64,000 nucleotides of DNA from an uncultured bacterium. Lineage in GTDB: Bacteria > Bacillota > Clostridia > Lachnospirales > Lachnospiraceae. The DNA is taken from contig CANDBT010000024.1 in assembly GCA_947383005.1 (NCBI GenBank), positions 1 to 64,000 of the forward strand. The letters run 5' to 3'. Below the pieces are notes generated by a model. It ran no database searches. It was given only the letters and a program-made list of their open reading frames with translations, and had not been told where the DNA came from. This document shows, piece by piece, positions 35,681 to 45,807 of this stretch. The translations under genes were made by a program, and so were the position numbers. Numbering within the stretch: position 1 is the first letter of the stretch; each line of letters begins with the position of its first letter.

Positions 35681-36563
35681 ATCCCTGCTGACGGAATTCT
35701 CTGGGAGTTATGCCAAATCTTTCTTTGAACTTCCGGTTGAAATAGGAGAGATTGTCAAAGCCGGATTCTGATGCCACGGAAAGGACAGAGTCTTCCGAAA
35801 TCAGCAGGCGGCGGGAAGCCATAGTAAGCCGGTAATTGTTCAGGTAAGCGGTAAAGGATGTGCCGAAAGTATTTTTAAAAAATTTCATAAAATGTGACTG
35901 GCTGAAACCTACGGAATCGGCCAGTTTTTTTATGGATAAAGGCTCGCTGTAGTGTTGTTCTATAAATTTTAAAATCTGGCGGGATTTTTCCAGGGAGCGC
36001 CGGTGGGAGATGTCGGTAAGGTTTTTGCGGCTGACCAGGCCATAATGGTAAAGCAGGAAGAAAAATTCGAACAATTTTCCTTTGATCAACAGTTCATAGG
36101 CATCAGGAAACGTGCGGCGGATTTGATCAATCTGGTCCAGGCAGGCGGCAGCACGGGAATAAGCATCCATATCGGGGCTGAGGCGGCAGGGAAGGATAAA
36201 CTGACGAAGATCGATAGGGGCCAGGTAGGTTTCCCAGGCAGTATCCGGCTGACAGGCGTTCAAAAGACGCAGGGGGAATATAATGTTTTCATATTCCATG
36301 ATTTGCTCGTCAAGCTGTCTGATAGAATGGAGCTGTCCGGGGCAGACAAACACGATATCCCCTGCGGCAACTTCCAGGGGAGTGAAGTCCACGGAAATTT
36401 TTCCTGCGCCTTTTTTAATGTAAATCAGCTCCATCTCGTCATGCCAGTGAAGAGGAACTTGCTTGAAATCGTGAGGAATGGAACAAGGGTATGTCAGGTA
36501 AGGGAAAGGCTTATCCTGGCTGCGTGTTTTTTCATGATAGTTTTCGTATTCGATAATATCCAT
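35676..36563 (-). CDS. AraC-family regulator with cupin sensor
   Basis: Transcription factor of 295 residues. The N-terminal cupin domain (about 20-130; VPLHWHDEMELIYIKKGAGK, GDIVFVCPGQLHSI) probably binds a sugar. The C-terminal double helix-turn-helix (about 190-293) has KKLADSVGFSQSHFMKFFK and SVASESGFDNLSYFNRKFK with the family end GITPREFRQQ. GGAGTG precedes the ATG. It is divergent from glycogen phosphorylase (158 bases between starts), so that gene is the most likely target. Confidence 0.93.
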   Translation of the reverse strand: MDIIEYENYHEKTRSQDKPFPYLTYPCSIPHDFKQVPLHWHDEMELIYIKKGAGKISVDFTPLEVAAGDIVFVCPGQLHSIRQLDEQIMEYENIIFPLRLLNACQPDTAWETYLAPIDLRQFILPCRLSPDMDAYSRAAACLDQIDQIRRTFPDAYELLIKGKLFEFFFLLYHYGLVSRKNLTDISHRRSLEKSRQILKFIEQHYSEPLSIKKLADSVGFSQSHFMKFFKNTFGTSFTAYLNNYRLTMASRRLLISEDSVLSVASESGFDNLSYFNRKFKERFGITPREFRQQGS

Positions 36564-36721
36564 AAAATCACTCCTTTTTTTGTGAATGGCTTAAAGAATG
36601 ATAGTATTGTACCATATTTTTCCTGAATAATGCAAGAAAAAAACCGCGGATGTGGATATAATAACAATAGCAATATCCATTTTATATCGCCTGCGGCAGG
36701 CGGACAGAGAAGGAGGAAATA

Positions 36722-38980
36722 ATGGAAAACTTGATGAATCTTCTGAAAGAACAGTGCGGCAAAGATATTGCTTTATGCAGTAATGAAGAGGTGTATCGGG
36801 GCCTTATGGCTATGGTGCAGAGGGAGGCCGTCAAGCGTGAGAGCAATGAAGGAAAAAAGAAAATTTATTATATTTCGGCAGAGTTTTTGATTGGAAAGCT
36901 GCTGTCCAATAATTTGATTAACTTAGGCTGGTATGATGAAGTGAGGGATGGCTTGGCCGAGGCGGGAAAAAGTTTGGGCGAAGTGGAGGAAGCGGAAACG
37001 GAGCCGTCTTTGGGGAACGGTGGGCTGGGCCGTCTGGCCGCCTGCTTTTTGGATTCGATGGCCAGCCTGGGGCTTAATGGGGCAGGTATCGGCCTGAATT
37101 ACCATTTGGGGCTTTTTAAGCAGGAGTTTGCGGATCGGCTGCAAAAAGAGACACCTAATCCCTGGATTGAAGAAAAAAGCTGGCTTATTCCCCGGGATGT
37201 TTCCTATTCGGTACAGTTTGGCAATATGTCGGTAAAATCCAGATTGTATGATATTGCCGTGACTGGATATCGGAACAGAACGAACTGGCTGCATTTATTC
37301 GATATTGAAAGCGTGGATGAGAAAATCCTGGGAGAAGGGATTTCTTTTGATAAAGAAGACATTGCAAAGAACCTGACATTGTTCTTGTACCCGGATGACA
37401 GCGATGAAAGCGGACGGAAATTGCGAATATACCAGCAGTATTTTATGGTCAGCAACGGCGCGCAACTGATTTTGGATGAATGCGTGAAAAGGGGCTGTAC
37501 TCTTTATGACCTGCCGGATTATGCGGTAATCCAGATTAATGATACTCATCCGTCAATGGTAATTCCCGAACTGATTCGCCTGCTGGTTCAGCGGGGGATT
37601 GATTTTGACGAGGCGGTAGAGATTGTCAGGAAGACATGCGCTTATACAAACCATACGATACTGGCAGAAGCATTGGAGAAATGGCCGATCGCTTATCTGA
37701 AAGAGGTAGTTCCCCAACTGGTGCCGATTATTGAGATATTGGATGATCGGGTCCGGCGTCAGTTTAAAAAGACAGAGGTGGCGATTATTGACCATGATGA
37801 CCTGGTGCATATGGCCCATATGGATATTCATTATGGTTTCAGTGTCAACGGCGTGGCTTACCTGCATACGGAAATTTTGAAAAATACGGAGCTGGCCGAT
37901 TTTTATGAGCTGTACCCGGAGAAATTTAATAATAAGACCAATGGCATTACTTTCCGCCGTTGGCTGCTGCATTGCAATCACCCGCTGGCGGACTTTATTA
38001 CCAGGAAAATTGGTGCAAGCTATAAGACCGATGCCGATTTGCTGGAGAAGCTGGGCGAATTGACCGATGAAAATACATTGAGGGAATTATTGGAAATCAA
38101 GCACCAGAATAAACTGGCCCTGAAACGTTATCTCAAAGAGACACAAGATATTGACGTGGATGAGAATTCTATTTTCGATATTCAGATAAAGAGGCTTCAT
38201 GAATATAAACGGCAGCAAATGAATGCGTTGTATGTCATTCATAAATACCTGGAAATTAAGCGGGGGAAAATTCCTTCCACGCCGATAACGGTGATTTTCG
38301 GAGCTAAGGCGGCGCCGGCTTATAAGATTGCCAAAGATATTATCCATCTGATTTTGTGTCTGGAAAAGCTGACCTATGAGGACCCGGAGGTCAGCCCCTA
38401 TCTGAAAGTGGTGATGGTGGAAAATTACAATGTCACTAAGGCGGAGAAGCTGATTCCCGCTTGTGATATTTCTCAGCAGATTTCCTTGGCTTCTAAAGAA
38501 GCCAGCGGTACCGGCAATATGAAATTTATGCTTAACGGCGCGGTAACTTTGGGCACTATGGATGGGGCAAATGTCGAGATTGCCGAGCTGGTCGGCGCAG
38601 ATAACATTTATATTTTCGGCGAGTCCAGCGAGAAGGTGATTGGGCATTACGCGAAGGGCGATTATGTTGCCAAAGACTATTATGAGAAGAACGAAGAGAT
38701 TAAAGAAGCGGTGGATTTCATCATCGGTGAGGAATTGATGGCTATTGGCCACAAGGATAATCTGGACCGGCTTTATCAGGAACTGGTGGGCAAGGATTGG
38801 TTCATGACTTTGTTGGATTATCAGAGCTATGCCAAGGCCAGAGAGCAGGCTTATGCAGATTATGAAGACCGGATCGGCTGGGCGAAGAAGATGATGGTAA
38901 ATATCAGTAAGGCGGGATTTTTCTCTTCTGACCGCACGATCCGGGAGTATAACCGGGATATTTGGAAATTGGGAGATTAA
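36722..38980 (+). CDS. glgP: Glycogen/starch phosphorylase
   Basis: PLP-dependent GT35 phosphorylase that releases glucose-1-phosphate from alpha-1,4-glucan, 752 residues (enterobacterial enzymes have about 810; the N-terminal part is shorter). Motifs include [66 protein letters not shown] and the PLP-site region [15 protein letters not shown] with its lysine (about Lys602). GGAGG lies 6 bases before the ATG. It is monocistronic, with a terminator at 39015, and an AraC regulator is divergent upstream. A TATAAT box lies near 36657, but no good -35 partner was found. Confidence 0.97.
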   Translation: MENLMNLLKEQCGKDIALCSNEEVYRGLMAMVQREAVKRESNEGKKKIYYISAEFLIGKLLSNNLINLGWYDEVRDGLAEAGKSLGEVEEAETEPSLGNGGLGRLAACFLDSMASLGLNGAGIGLNYHLGLFKQEFADRLQKETPNPWIEEKSWLIPRDVSYSVQFGNMSVKSRLYDIAVTGYRNRTNWLHLFDIESVDEKILGEGISFDKEDIAKNLTLFLYPDDSDESGRKLRIYQQYFMVSNGAQLILDECVKRGCTLYDLPDYAVIQINDTHPSMVIPELIRLLVQRGIDFDEAVEIVRKTCAYTNHTILAEALEKWPIAYLKEVVPQLVPIIEILDDRVRRQFKKTEVAIIDHDDLVHMAHMDIHYGFSVNGVAYLHTEILKNTELADFYELYPEKFNNKTNGITFRRWLLHCNHPLADFITRKIGASYKTDADLLEKLGELTDENTLRELLEIKHQNKLALKRYLKETQDIDVDENSIFDIQIKRLHEYKRQQMNALYVIHKYLEIKRGKIPSTPITVIFGAKAAPAYKIAKDIIHLILCLEKLTYEDPEVSPYLKVVMVENYNVTKAEKLIPACDISQQISLASKEASGTGNMKFMLNGAVTLGTMDGANVEIAELVGADNIYIFGESSEKVIGHYAKGDYVAKDYYEKNEEIKEAVDFIIGEELMAIGHKDNLDRLYQELVGKDWFMTLLDYQSYAKAREQAYADYEDRIGWAKKMMVNISKAGFFSSDRTIREYNRDIWKLGD

Positions 38981-39014
38981 AGTGGCTGGAAGGCGGTTTG
39001 CTTTCGTGCGGCGG

Positions 39015-39038
39015 GTAGGGGAAGTAATCTTCCCCTAC
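39015..39038. terminator. Terminator-like hairpin after glgP
   Basis: Perfect 10-bp stem GTAGGGGAAG/CTTCCCCTAC with a 4-base loop, 35 bases after the glgP stop. No long T-run follows, so it may also be a member of the palindromic repeat family seen at 24810. Confidence 0.65.
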
Positions 39039-39141
39039 TGATTATACAAGCATGCTATTGCTTTATTGGCTGAAAATAGGTTGAATTTATCCTATAAACT
39101 ATATATACTATATTGAGAAAGAATATAGGAGATGATGGATT

Positions 39142-39300
39142 ATGAGGATTGATACAAATACAATGGTTTCTATTACAGAAGCAAACCAGAATTTTTCCAA
39201 AGTAGCAAGAAAATACTACCACACCGGATGGATGCAGAGTCAATGCAGATGGAGTTTGGGTACAGTAAAGCCTTATGCTTGCCGCCAGGCGCCGCTATGA
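39142..39300 (+). pseudogene. Truncated Phd/YefM-type antitoxin remnant
   Basis: A 52-codon frame starts MRIDTNTMVSITEANQNFSK, the N-terminal DNA-binding signature of Phd/YefM antitoxins, after AGGAGATGATGG. Normal homology ends at about residue 23 (VARK); the rest is unrelated and runs into a palindromic element. The toxin-neutralising half and any toxin gene are missing. It is probably a relic of a toxin-antitoxin locus cut by the palindromic repeat. Confidence 0.75.
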
Positions 39301-39405
39301 ATAGAAGGCAGGAAGTACACGGACAACAATATCCGTGTATTTCCTGCCTTTGGGATATGGCCTTTTACCGTAATCCCCCTTTCATCCATAGCGGCGCCTG
39401 ACGGC
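39281..39405. repeat. Nested double palindrome
   Basis: Outer 19-bp arms (GCCGCCAGGCGCCGCTATG at 39281-39299 and 39387-39405, 18/19 match) enclose an inner 19-bp hairpin (AAGGCAGGAAGTACACGGA at 39305-39323 and 39332-39350, 18/19 match). It lies between the antitoxin remnant and the dehydratase stop and could terminate transcription from both sides. Confidence 0.82.
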
Positions 39406-39419
39406 AGGCATGGGGGGAT

Positions 39420-40607
39420 TTACCACGAATGTAAACTTCCGTCTTCCTGCCGGCAAACGGGGAGGTAGGCTTTGTGGAAGGGATAGCGGGCGGCCATCTC
39501 TTCATCCACATCACAGCCAATTCCCGGCCGTGCTTCCATAGTCAGATAGCCGTCCCGGTACAGCGGGCCGCCGGTCACTACCTGGTGGATAAGGCTGTCC
39601 GTAGTCCCATCTTCCTGAATCCCAAAATTATACTCTGACACATTCAAATGCCAATTAACGGCATGGGTGATGGGAGAAACATCATTCGGCCCATGCCAGG
39701 CCGTTTTAATGTCATAAGTCTCCGCTAAAGCGGCGACTTTTTTCGCTTCCGTAATCCCTCCGATACGGATGATATCACAGCGGATGAAATCCACCCACCG
39801 TCCGGTAATAGCCGGGAGGCATTCCCAGCGGCTCTTATAGAGTTCGCCGAACGCAATGGGAACTGCTGTTTTTTCCCGCACATAGCGGAGGGAATCCACA
39901 CAGTCCGGAGCTACCGGATCTTCGATAAAAAAGGGATCGTATTCTTCCAATTTCCGCATAATCCGTACAGCCTGATCCGGGCTGAATCGTTCATGCAAAT
40001 CATAAATAATTCCTACATCTCTGCCTACAGCCTCACGAATCCGGATAAAATACTCAATAGTATTGTAAATCTCGTCTTCCGGCGTCCACGGCTCTACCTT
40101 CGGGCCGTTTTGGTGGCCGTTGACCTTAAAGGTTCCGTTTGCTGCCGGCAGTCCTGCCCGCAGCCGGATAACTTTCAGTCCCCGCACACGCACATATTCA
40201 GCCGCCCGGGCAATTTTTTCCTCCTGGGTCTTTCCTAATACATGGGAATAACACAATACTTTATCCCTTACTTTTCCGCCTAAAAGCACATACAGCGGTT
40301 TTCCGGCGGATTTGCCAAGGATATCCCATAAAGCCATATCGATGCCGCAGAGCGCGCTCATCATGATATTTCCCCCTCGCCAGTAGCTTCCCCGATATAC
40401 AAACTGCCAGAAATCCTCAATCTGTTCCGGGTCACGCCCAATTAAAAGCGGTGCCAGATAGGTGTCAATCAAATCCGCTACGGTCTGCTCTCTTCCGTTG
40501 AGAGAAGCATCTCCTACCCCATAGATTCCCGAATCCGTTAGTATTTTTACAAACAAATAATTCTGGTTTGGGGAGGTAAGGATTGTTTTTACCTGTATTA
40601 TTTTCAT
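39420..40607 (-). CDS. Mandelate racemase/muconate lactonizing family dehydratase (ManD/RspA type)
   Basis: Enolase-superfamily acid-sugar dehydratase, 395 residues. The N-terminal capping domain has GVGDASLNGREQTVADLI. The barrel has the metal ligands in YDLHERFSP, FFIEDPVAP and IAFGELYKSRWE, and the later HGPNDVSPITHA with NFGIQEDG, typical of the D-mannonate dehydratase/RspA group. The known reaction is dehydration of mannonate or gluconate to 2-keto-3-deoxy sugar acids; many members are weakly active. It is divergent from the rpiR-type regulator, which is the likely controller. The next cluster genes (epimerase, SDR, cupin) suggest uptake and breakdown of a sugar acid or amino-sugar derivative. 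Confidence 0.92.
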   Translation of the reverse strand: MKIIQVKTILTSPNQNYLFVKILTDSGIYGVGDASLNGREQTVADLIDTYLAPLLIGRDPEQIEDFWQFVYRGSYWRGGNIMMSALCGIDMALWDILGKSAGKPLYVLLGGKVRDKVLCYSHVLGKTQEEKIARAAEYVRVRGLKVIRLRAGLPAANGTFKVNGHQNGPKVEPWTPEDEIYNTIEYFIRIREAVGRDVGIIYDLHERFSPDQAVRIMRKLEEYDPFFIEDPVAPDCVDSLRYVREKTAVPIAFGELYKSRWECLPAITGRWVDFIRCDIIRIGGITEAKKVAALAETYDIKTAWHGPNDVSPITHAVNWHLNVSEYNFGIQEDGTTDSLIHQVVTGGPLYRDGYLTMEARPGIGCDVDEEMAARYPFHKAYLPVCRQEDGSLHSW

Positions 40608-40776
40608 ATGAAATCCTTTGGTTTATTAGTTCATACTTAAGTCGTGGAAGAAAAACGGCTGAGTTTCTCTGGTTCCATCTTACGGGAAAAAAACCTTCCC
40701 GTAAACAGGAAATGCAAAAAATTGCAATAGATTCTCTTTTTTATTCACCAGAAAAGCAAATTTTTGCCAAAATGAT

Positions 40777-40805
40777 TTGACGGAGCCTGCAAGTTTTGGT
40801 ATAAT
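40777..40805 (+). promoter_or_regulatory. Promoter of the RpiR-family gene
   Basis: TTGACG (40777-40782), 17 bases, TATAAT (40800-40805), about 70 bases before the start codon at 40878. Confidence 0.82.
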
Positions 40806-40877
40806 TAAACAACATAACCATTCATCCGATGTAGAATTTGATACAAATTGAAGTTCACAATTTTAGAGGTAGAGGCC

Positions 40878-41750
40878 ATGGGAGAGCAACAAAACGAAAA
40901 AGAATTTTCCGAAGACATTGAATATGTAGGCCGGATCAAGATGCAGTACGCGTCTTTGTCCAAAGCGCAAAAACGGATTGCCAACTATATCCTAAACCAC
41001 CGGGAAGCCGTCATTCATTATTCCATCACCACCATGGCGCAAAAAACCGGAACCGTCCCTTCTACAGTTACCCGTTTCTGCCAGGCTTTATCTTACAAGG
41101 GATTCAGTGAACTTAAAGTCTATATGGAAAAAAATCTGGCTTCTCCTTTAGCCATGGATACGCCGATCCAAAAGAGCGATACGATTCAGGTGGCTATCCA
41201 AAAACTGATGAATTCTTTCCAAAATGCCGTATCCGATACTATGCGGACTTTAGACGGAAAAGTACTGGTACGGGCAGTCGATGCTATTTTAAACGCCAAA
41301 AATATTGTTTTTTTCGGACAAAGCGGCGGTTCCATTTCTGCCTTATATGCCCAGCAGCTATTACTGCGGATCAACATTTTGAGCCAAACTGTCAGCGGAA
41401 AAGTTGATATGAACCTGGCAGCCAGCACTTTGGGAAAAGGGGATGTGGCTATCGGTATTGCCTACAGCGGGGAAATCCGTTCCGTGATTGAGGCGATGAC
41501 TACAGCCAAACACAACAAAGCCACCACCATTGTCATTACTGCCAGCCCGGCTTCCACCATGGGCAAGTTAGCGGATTTGAAACTGTTTTACAGCTATAAC
41601 ATCCCTGATGATTTGCAGTATCTGCATTTGGCCAGCATGTGTGAGCTGGCTATAATCGGCGCTATTCAAGCCGAAATTTTGAGACGGCCCATGCAGTTGG
41701 AAAAGATTGAAGCTTGTAAAAAAGCTGTGTTGGCCAGCCGGATCAAATAA
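40878..41750 (+). CDS. RpiR-family transcriptional regulator
   Basis: Sugar-phosphate-responsive regulator of 290 residues. The ATG at 40878 is preferred over 40848 because AGAGG lies 6-11 bases upstream. The N-terminal helix-turn-helix domain (about 20-95) has LSKAQKRIANYILNH, TTMAQKTGTVPSTVTRFCQA and GFSELKVYM. The C-terminal SIS domain (about 125-265) has IVFFGQSGGSISALYAQQL and GVAIGIAYSGEIRSVIE-like phosphosugar-binding motifs (DVAIGIAYSGE in this copy). It stands between the dehydratase (divergent) and the epimerase/transporter cluster and probably controls both. A promoter and a downstream hairpin make it monocistronic. Confidence 0.93.
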   Translation: MGEQQNEKEFSEDIEYVGRIKMQYASLSKAQKRIANYILNHREAVIHYSITTMAQKTGTVPSTVTRFCQALSYKGFSELKVYMEKNLASPLAMDTPIQKSDTIQVAIQKLMNSFQNAVSDTMRTLDGKVLVRAVDAILNAKNIVFFGQSGGSISALYAQQLLLRINILSQTVSGKVDMNLAASTLGKGDVAIGIAYSGEIRSVIEAMTTAKHNKATTIVITASPASTMGKLADLKLFYSYNIPDDLQYLHLASMCELAIIGAIQAEILRRPMQLEKIEACKKAVLASRIK

Positions 41751-41772
41751 TTCTGTCCTTCGGCTACATTCC

Positions 41773-41831
41773 TCTGCCAGCGAAGCTGTTCCAAGGCCGA
41801 AGGCCGGCTTTGAAGCAGCTTTTCTGGCAGA
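41773..41831. terminator. Long hairpin after the RpiR-family gene
   Basis: TCTGCCAG (41773-41780) pairs with CTGGCAGA (41824-41831). Inside, GAAGCTG pairs with CAGCTTT and GGCCGAAGGCC forms the tip. It starts 23 bases after the rpiR-type stop. The remaining 340 bases up to the epimerase start are A/T-rich and hold the unresolved promoter of the transporter operon; no good box pair was found there. Confidence 0.65.
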
Positions 41832-42177
41832 ACGACATCTTATTATTCTGCCATCTGAATCTTCTTTTTTCTGTTTTTTTCGAAATATTTGCATATATAT
41901 CCTCATAAAAGCAGAAACGGTTGCAACAATTTGCATTTTTTGTTTACTTAATCGGAATTTTGTTGTATTTTATACCCAAGGGCACCCCTTAATTTATGCT
42001 GTTTCACAGCAGGACGGTTCGGCTTTTGCTGAACCAGAACCATAAAGTATAAAAAAGAGCTGATATTGATATAAGTTTTGTTCAATTCTCCAAAGAACAG
42101 GAGGAAAACGGCTGGGACAAAACGCAAGCTCTTGGGAAACAAAATTTAACCGTTTAAACGAAATAAGGAGTGAAGCC

Positions 42178-43821
42178 ATGGAGCAAGAACTGCTTGTAAT
42201 CAAAAGCTGCAGTGAAGCCGGCTATCATCCGCTGGTATTTTTTGAAGGCTGGCGGGTGGCAATATTAAATGATACCCCCCGGTTCCACCCAGAAGAGATT
42301 AAAGAAATGCAGAGGCATAATACTTCCGATGAGGTTTTTGTATTACTGGAAGGGAAATTTACCCTCTATGTCGCTGAAGGCGGCGACGAAGGGCCGGGGA
42401 AAGTAAAGGAAATCGAATTGGAGACGGGAAAACTATATTGTATACCAAAAGGAGTATGGCATACGCATGTGACAGCTCCCGGAACAAAAGTATTGATTGT
42501 TGAAAACGCCGATGTTTCCTCTGAAAATTCTGATTTAGCAGCAATAGACCTGTTTTCTTCCCTAAAAGAAGAGACAACCCGGTTTATCCATCTGAAAGAG
42601 CAGATGGAGCACAACCTCGAGACAAATATCCTTCCTTTTTGGAGGGAATATATGATGGATAATGTCCATGGAGGTTTTTACGGAAGGGTAGATGCCCAAA
42701 GAAAGCCCGATCTTCAAAGCCCGAAATCGGTTGTGCTCAACTGCCGTATCCTCTGGACGTTTTGCCGCACTTATGCGCTGTGGGGGAAAGATACGGACAA
42801 AATGATTGCTGATCGCGCTTTTGACTATATCTGCCGTTATTTTTGGGATGAAACTTATAAAGGCGTATACTGGATGGTAACAGGTAAAGGGGAAGTAGCG
42901 GAACCGGAAAAACGAACTTATGGCCAGGCATTTTTTCTCTATTCCATGGCTGAATATTACCGGGTATTTGGAAATCGCCGTGCTTTGGAGCTGGCTATGG
43001 AAACATTTTCGCTGATTGAGCGATATTTAAAACTGCCGGGCGGCGGCTATCGAGACTCGGCTTCCCGGGATTGGCAAAAAGACGATTGGGTGAATTTCTG
43101 GGTAAAAAACAGAACCGGGGCCTTAACGCTTCTCAATTCCAACATGCATCTGTTTGAAGCGATCCTGACCCTGGCACAAGTAACCAAAGATCCGTCCGTG
43201 CTGCAAAGCCTGAAGCAGCAACTGCTTTTTCTTTTGGATACGGCAATGGACTGGAAATGCGGTCATATGAAAGCGGCAATGGCATTTGATGGCTCAAGGC
43301 TGGATGGCGAAATAAATTTTGGGCATGATTGCGAATGTTCATATCTGATTATGGAAGCCGCCGAGCTTTTGCAGGAAGAAAAGCTGCTGCAAAAAGCAGA
43401 GAAAGCGGTGGAAACCATTATCAACCATGTGCTTGGGGAAGGTTTAGACCCGCAATCCGGCGGCATGTACTATCTGGCAGATACGCAAAAACCACAAGTA
43501 AACCGCAGTAAAATCTGGTGGGTTCAAGCCGAAGGAATTACGGCTTTTATTGATCGGTATCAGCGGACGGCAAAAAAAATATATCTGGATGCGGCTGTTT
43601 CTATATGGAATTATGTGCAAACTTATATGGTAAATACGGAATTTGGCGATTGGTTTTCTGTTGGCGCCGAACCGGAGATATCATCTTCGGGACAACAGGA
43701 AGAGGATATTTCTGTTGTTTTTACCAATGACGAGATGGCCGGCAAAGGAAAATGTCCATACCATAACTCACGGGCCTGTTTGGAAATCATCAAACGGGCA
43801 GAAAAAATCATCAAGAAATAG
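42178..43821 (+). CDS. Cupin / N-acylglucosamine 2-epimerase fusion protein
   Basis: Two-domain sugar enzyme, 547 residues. The N-terminal cupin (about 15-115; SDEVFVLLEGKFTLYV, GKLYCIPKGVWHTHVTAP) has metal-type His/Glu positions. The C-terminal AGE/cellobiose-2-epimerase (alpha/alpha)6 barrel (about 135-545) has FWREYMMDNVHGGFYGRVDA, LNCRILWTFCRTY, TYGQAFFLYSMAEYYRVFG, NSNMHLFEAIL, HDCECSYLIMEAAE and KIWWVQAEG. AGE enzymes interconvert epimers at C2 of free sugars; the substrate is unknown here. A cupin fused in front is unusual and could sense or isomerise the same sugar. AAGGAG precedes the ATG. It is the first gene of the transporter operon. Confidence 0.9.
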   Translation: MEQELLVIKSCSEAGYHPLVFFEGWRVAILNDTPRFHPEEIKEMQRHNTSDEVFVLLEGKFTLYVAEGGDEGPGKVKEIELETGKLYCIPKGVWHTHVTAPGTKVLIVENADVSSENSDLAAIDLFSSLKEETTRFIHLKEQMEHNLETNILPFWREYMMDNVHGGFYGRVDAQRKPDLQSPKSVVLNCRILWTFCRTYALWGKDTDKMIADRAFDYICRYFWDETYKGVYWMVTGKGEVAEPEKRTYGQAFFLYSMAEYYRVFGNRRALELAMETFSLIERYLKLPGGGYRDSASRDWQKDDWVNFWVKNRTGALTLLNSNMHLFEAILTLAQVTKDPSVLQSLKQQLLFLLDTAMDWKCGHMKAAMAFDGSRLDGEINFGHDCECSYLIMEAAELLQEEKLLQKAEKAVETIINHVLGEGLDPQSGGMYYLADTQKPQVNRSKIWWVQAEGITAFIDRYQRTAKKIYLDAAVSIWNYVQTYMVNTEFGDWFSVGAEPEISSSGQQEEDISVVFTNDEMAGKGKCPYHNSRACLEIIKRAEKIIKK

Positions 43822-43843
43822 TTAAATGAACAGGAGAATGAAT

Positions 43844-45004
43844 ATGAAAAAAAGATATTTAGCATTGGCAGCGGCAGGAATAATGGGAATGCTTTTAGCA
43901 GGATGTTCATCTAAACCCGAAACACCAGCAAATTCTGCAAATAATCAGGCGGACGGCACACAAGCGGAAAGCAAAAACGAAGCAGGTGGGGATGAACATA
44001 CCGATACCCCTTCAGGAGGACTCAACTTGTCCGGGCGGCACTGGAAAATCGGCGGTCAGGTCCGTCAGACCAGTTTGTATCTCTATTATGCCCGGGATCT
44101 GGGATTGTTTGAAGAAGCCGGGCTGGATGTGGAAGTCGTTACCCTGGCCAATGGGCCGGCTCTGAACGAGGCATTGAATGCCGGTGAAATTGAAGCTGCC
44201 GCCAACGGCATGGCTGCCGTCTATGTGCTTCCTACAGAAAATTTCTACTATGTCGGGGATACCACGATCAATTTCGGCGGCCAGGCCATGTATGGCAGAA
44301 CCAACGATGCGATTGTCAGTGCGGGCGTTTATGAGGATACAAAATATTACGGAAACGCCGAGACGGTTTCCGGAGCGACAGTCCTGGGCCTTGGCGCCGG
44401 GCCGCAGCAATTTATCGCTTACAGTTACGCGGAAGCATTCGGATTGACTTCTGAAGATATCGAGTTTGTGGCAATGGATCATGCTCAGGCATATGAGGCT
44501 TTTATCACGGGCCAAGGCAGTCTGTTGGCAACTACACCGCCTTATTCCAATATCCTGGAAAGTGATCCCGATTACACTATGGTTGCCGACTATATTGACC
44601 TGGCCGGCGGACCGTTGGTGGATTCCTTCATCGTCAGCAAAGATTTAGCTGACGAATATCCTGATGATGTGGTAGCTATCCTTGAATGCTGCTATGAAGC
44701 TATGGATCGTCTGGCAAAGGATGACAATGCCCGCTCGGAATATGCGATGAATTTATATAAAAATGAAGGCGGAACTACCTATACCGAAGATGATATGGCT
44801 TCTGAAATCAAAAATGTAACTTTTTGGACCTGGGAAGATCTGGAAAATCCGGAATACCCGTTCGGCAACACCATGACTGTCATGGGCGAATTCCTTATTG
44901 AGCAGGGATTGATCGAGGAAGGCTCCATGCCTCAGATTGAAAGCGCTTTAAATCACGATTTTGTTGACCGCCTGCTGCAGGTCCATAAAGAAAAAGCAGA
45001 ATAG
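43844..45004 (+). CDS. NMT1/SsuA-type ABC substrate-binding lipoprotein
   Basis: Extracellular solute-binding protein, 386 residues from ATG 43844 (AGGAGA at the right distance; in-frame ATGs 6 and 18 bases upstream are too close to it). The lipobox GMLLAGC is at about residue 20, followed by an Asn/Ala/Glu linker. The binding domain begins WKIGGQVRQTSLYLYYARDL with FEEAGLDVEVVTLANG, typical of nitrate/sulfonate/thiamine-precursor binders. It is the first transporter subunit, 22 bases after the epimerase gene, followed by two permeases and two ATPases. It should bind the substrate of the catabolic cluster; its identity is not readable. Confidence 0.9.
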   Translation: MKKRYLALAAAGIMGMLLAGCSSKPETPANSANNQADGTQAESKNEAGGDEHTDTPSGGLNLSGRHWKIGGQVRQTSLYLYYARDLGLFEEAGLDVEVVTLANGPALNEALNAGEIEAAANGMAAVYVLPTENFYYVGDTTINFGGQAMYGRTNDAIVSAGVYEDTKYYGNAETVSGATVLGLGAGPQQFIAYSYAEAFGLTSEDIEFVAMDHAQAYEAFITGQGSLLATTPPYSNILESDPDYTMVADYIDLAGGPLVDSFIVSKDLADEYPDDVVAILECCYEAMDRLAKDDNARSEYAMNLYKNEGGTTYTEDDMASEIKNVTFWTWEDLENPEYPFGNTMTVMGEFLIEQGLIEEGSMPQIESALNHDFVDRLLQVHKEKAE

Positions 45005-45015
45005 TAGGACGAATA

Positions 45016-45807
45016 ATGATGATAAAATTTTTGAAAAAATATAAATATCTGTTGATTTCCCTGGCTTCCGTGGCTGTCGTTTTGCTGGTCTGGTATTTGC
45101 TTATTGATGTGATGAAAATGACCAAAAGCTCTGTTTTCCCGGGGCTGGAAAAAACTTTCCGCACCTTCATCGCCAAATTGACCCAGAAAAAACCCGATGG
45201 AGCTACTTTGGGACAGCATTTGCTGGAAAGCCTGAAAGTATGTTTGTTAGGCTACAGCATCGGTGCCGTTTTGGGGATTCCTCTGGGGATTGCTATGGCC
45301 TGGAATAAATGGTGTGACTGGCTGATCCGTCCGGTATTCGACTTGATCCGTCCTGTGCCGGGCCTGGCCTGGACACCGATGTTTATCCTGATTTTTGGTA
45401 TCGGCATTGAAGCGAAAGCTATGGTGATCTTTGTCAATTCCTTTGTGGCCTGCATCGTCAATACGTATACCGGTATTCGCCAAACCGACGAGCTGCATTT
45501 ATGGGTGGGCGATGTGTTTGGCGCCAGCAGTTGGCAAAAATTGACCAAAATTGCCATTCCTACGGCATTACCCATGATATTTACCGGACTGCGAACGGCT
45601 TTGGGCGGAAGCTGGATGGCTTTGGTTGCCGCTGAAATGCTTGCCGCCAGTAAGGGCCTGGGTTTTATGATTCAGCAGGCTCGTTATATTTCCCGTCCGG
45701 ACCTGGTTATTGTTGGCATGCTGATGATTGGCATTGTCGGACTGGTTCTGGATATAATCCTGCAAAAGATTGAAACTATGGTAGCAAAGGGGATGAATGC
45801 ACAATGA
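45016..45807 (+). CDS. ABC transporter permease 1 (TauC/SsuC type)
   Basis: Membrane permease of 263 residues with about six membrane segments (first at 12-32). The EAA-type coupling loop is GDVFGASSWQKLTKIAIPTALPMI (given as two parts: VFGASSWQKL and IAIPTALP). DLIRPVPGLAWTPMFILIFG is the family hallmark. AGGA precedes the ATG by about 6 bases. It overlaps the second permease by 4 bases. The two permeases are clearly different proteins, so the channel is probably a heterodimer, matching the two unlike ATPases. Confidence 0.92.
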   Translation: MMIKFLKKYKYLLISLASVAVVLLVWYLLIDVMKMTKSSVFPGLEKTFRTFIAKLTQKKPDGATLGQHLLESLKVCLLGYSIGAVLGIPLGIAMAWNKWCDWLIRPVFDLIRPVPGLAWTPMFILIFGIGIEAKAMVIFVNSFVACIVNTYTGIRQTDELHLWVGDVFGASSWQKLTKIAIPTALPMIFTGLRTALGGSWMALVAAEMLAASKGLGFMIQQARYISRPDLVIVGMLMIGIVGLVLDIILQKIETMVAKGMNAQ

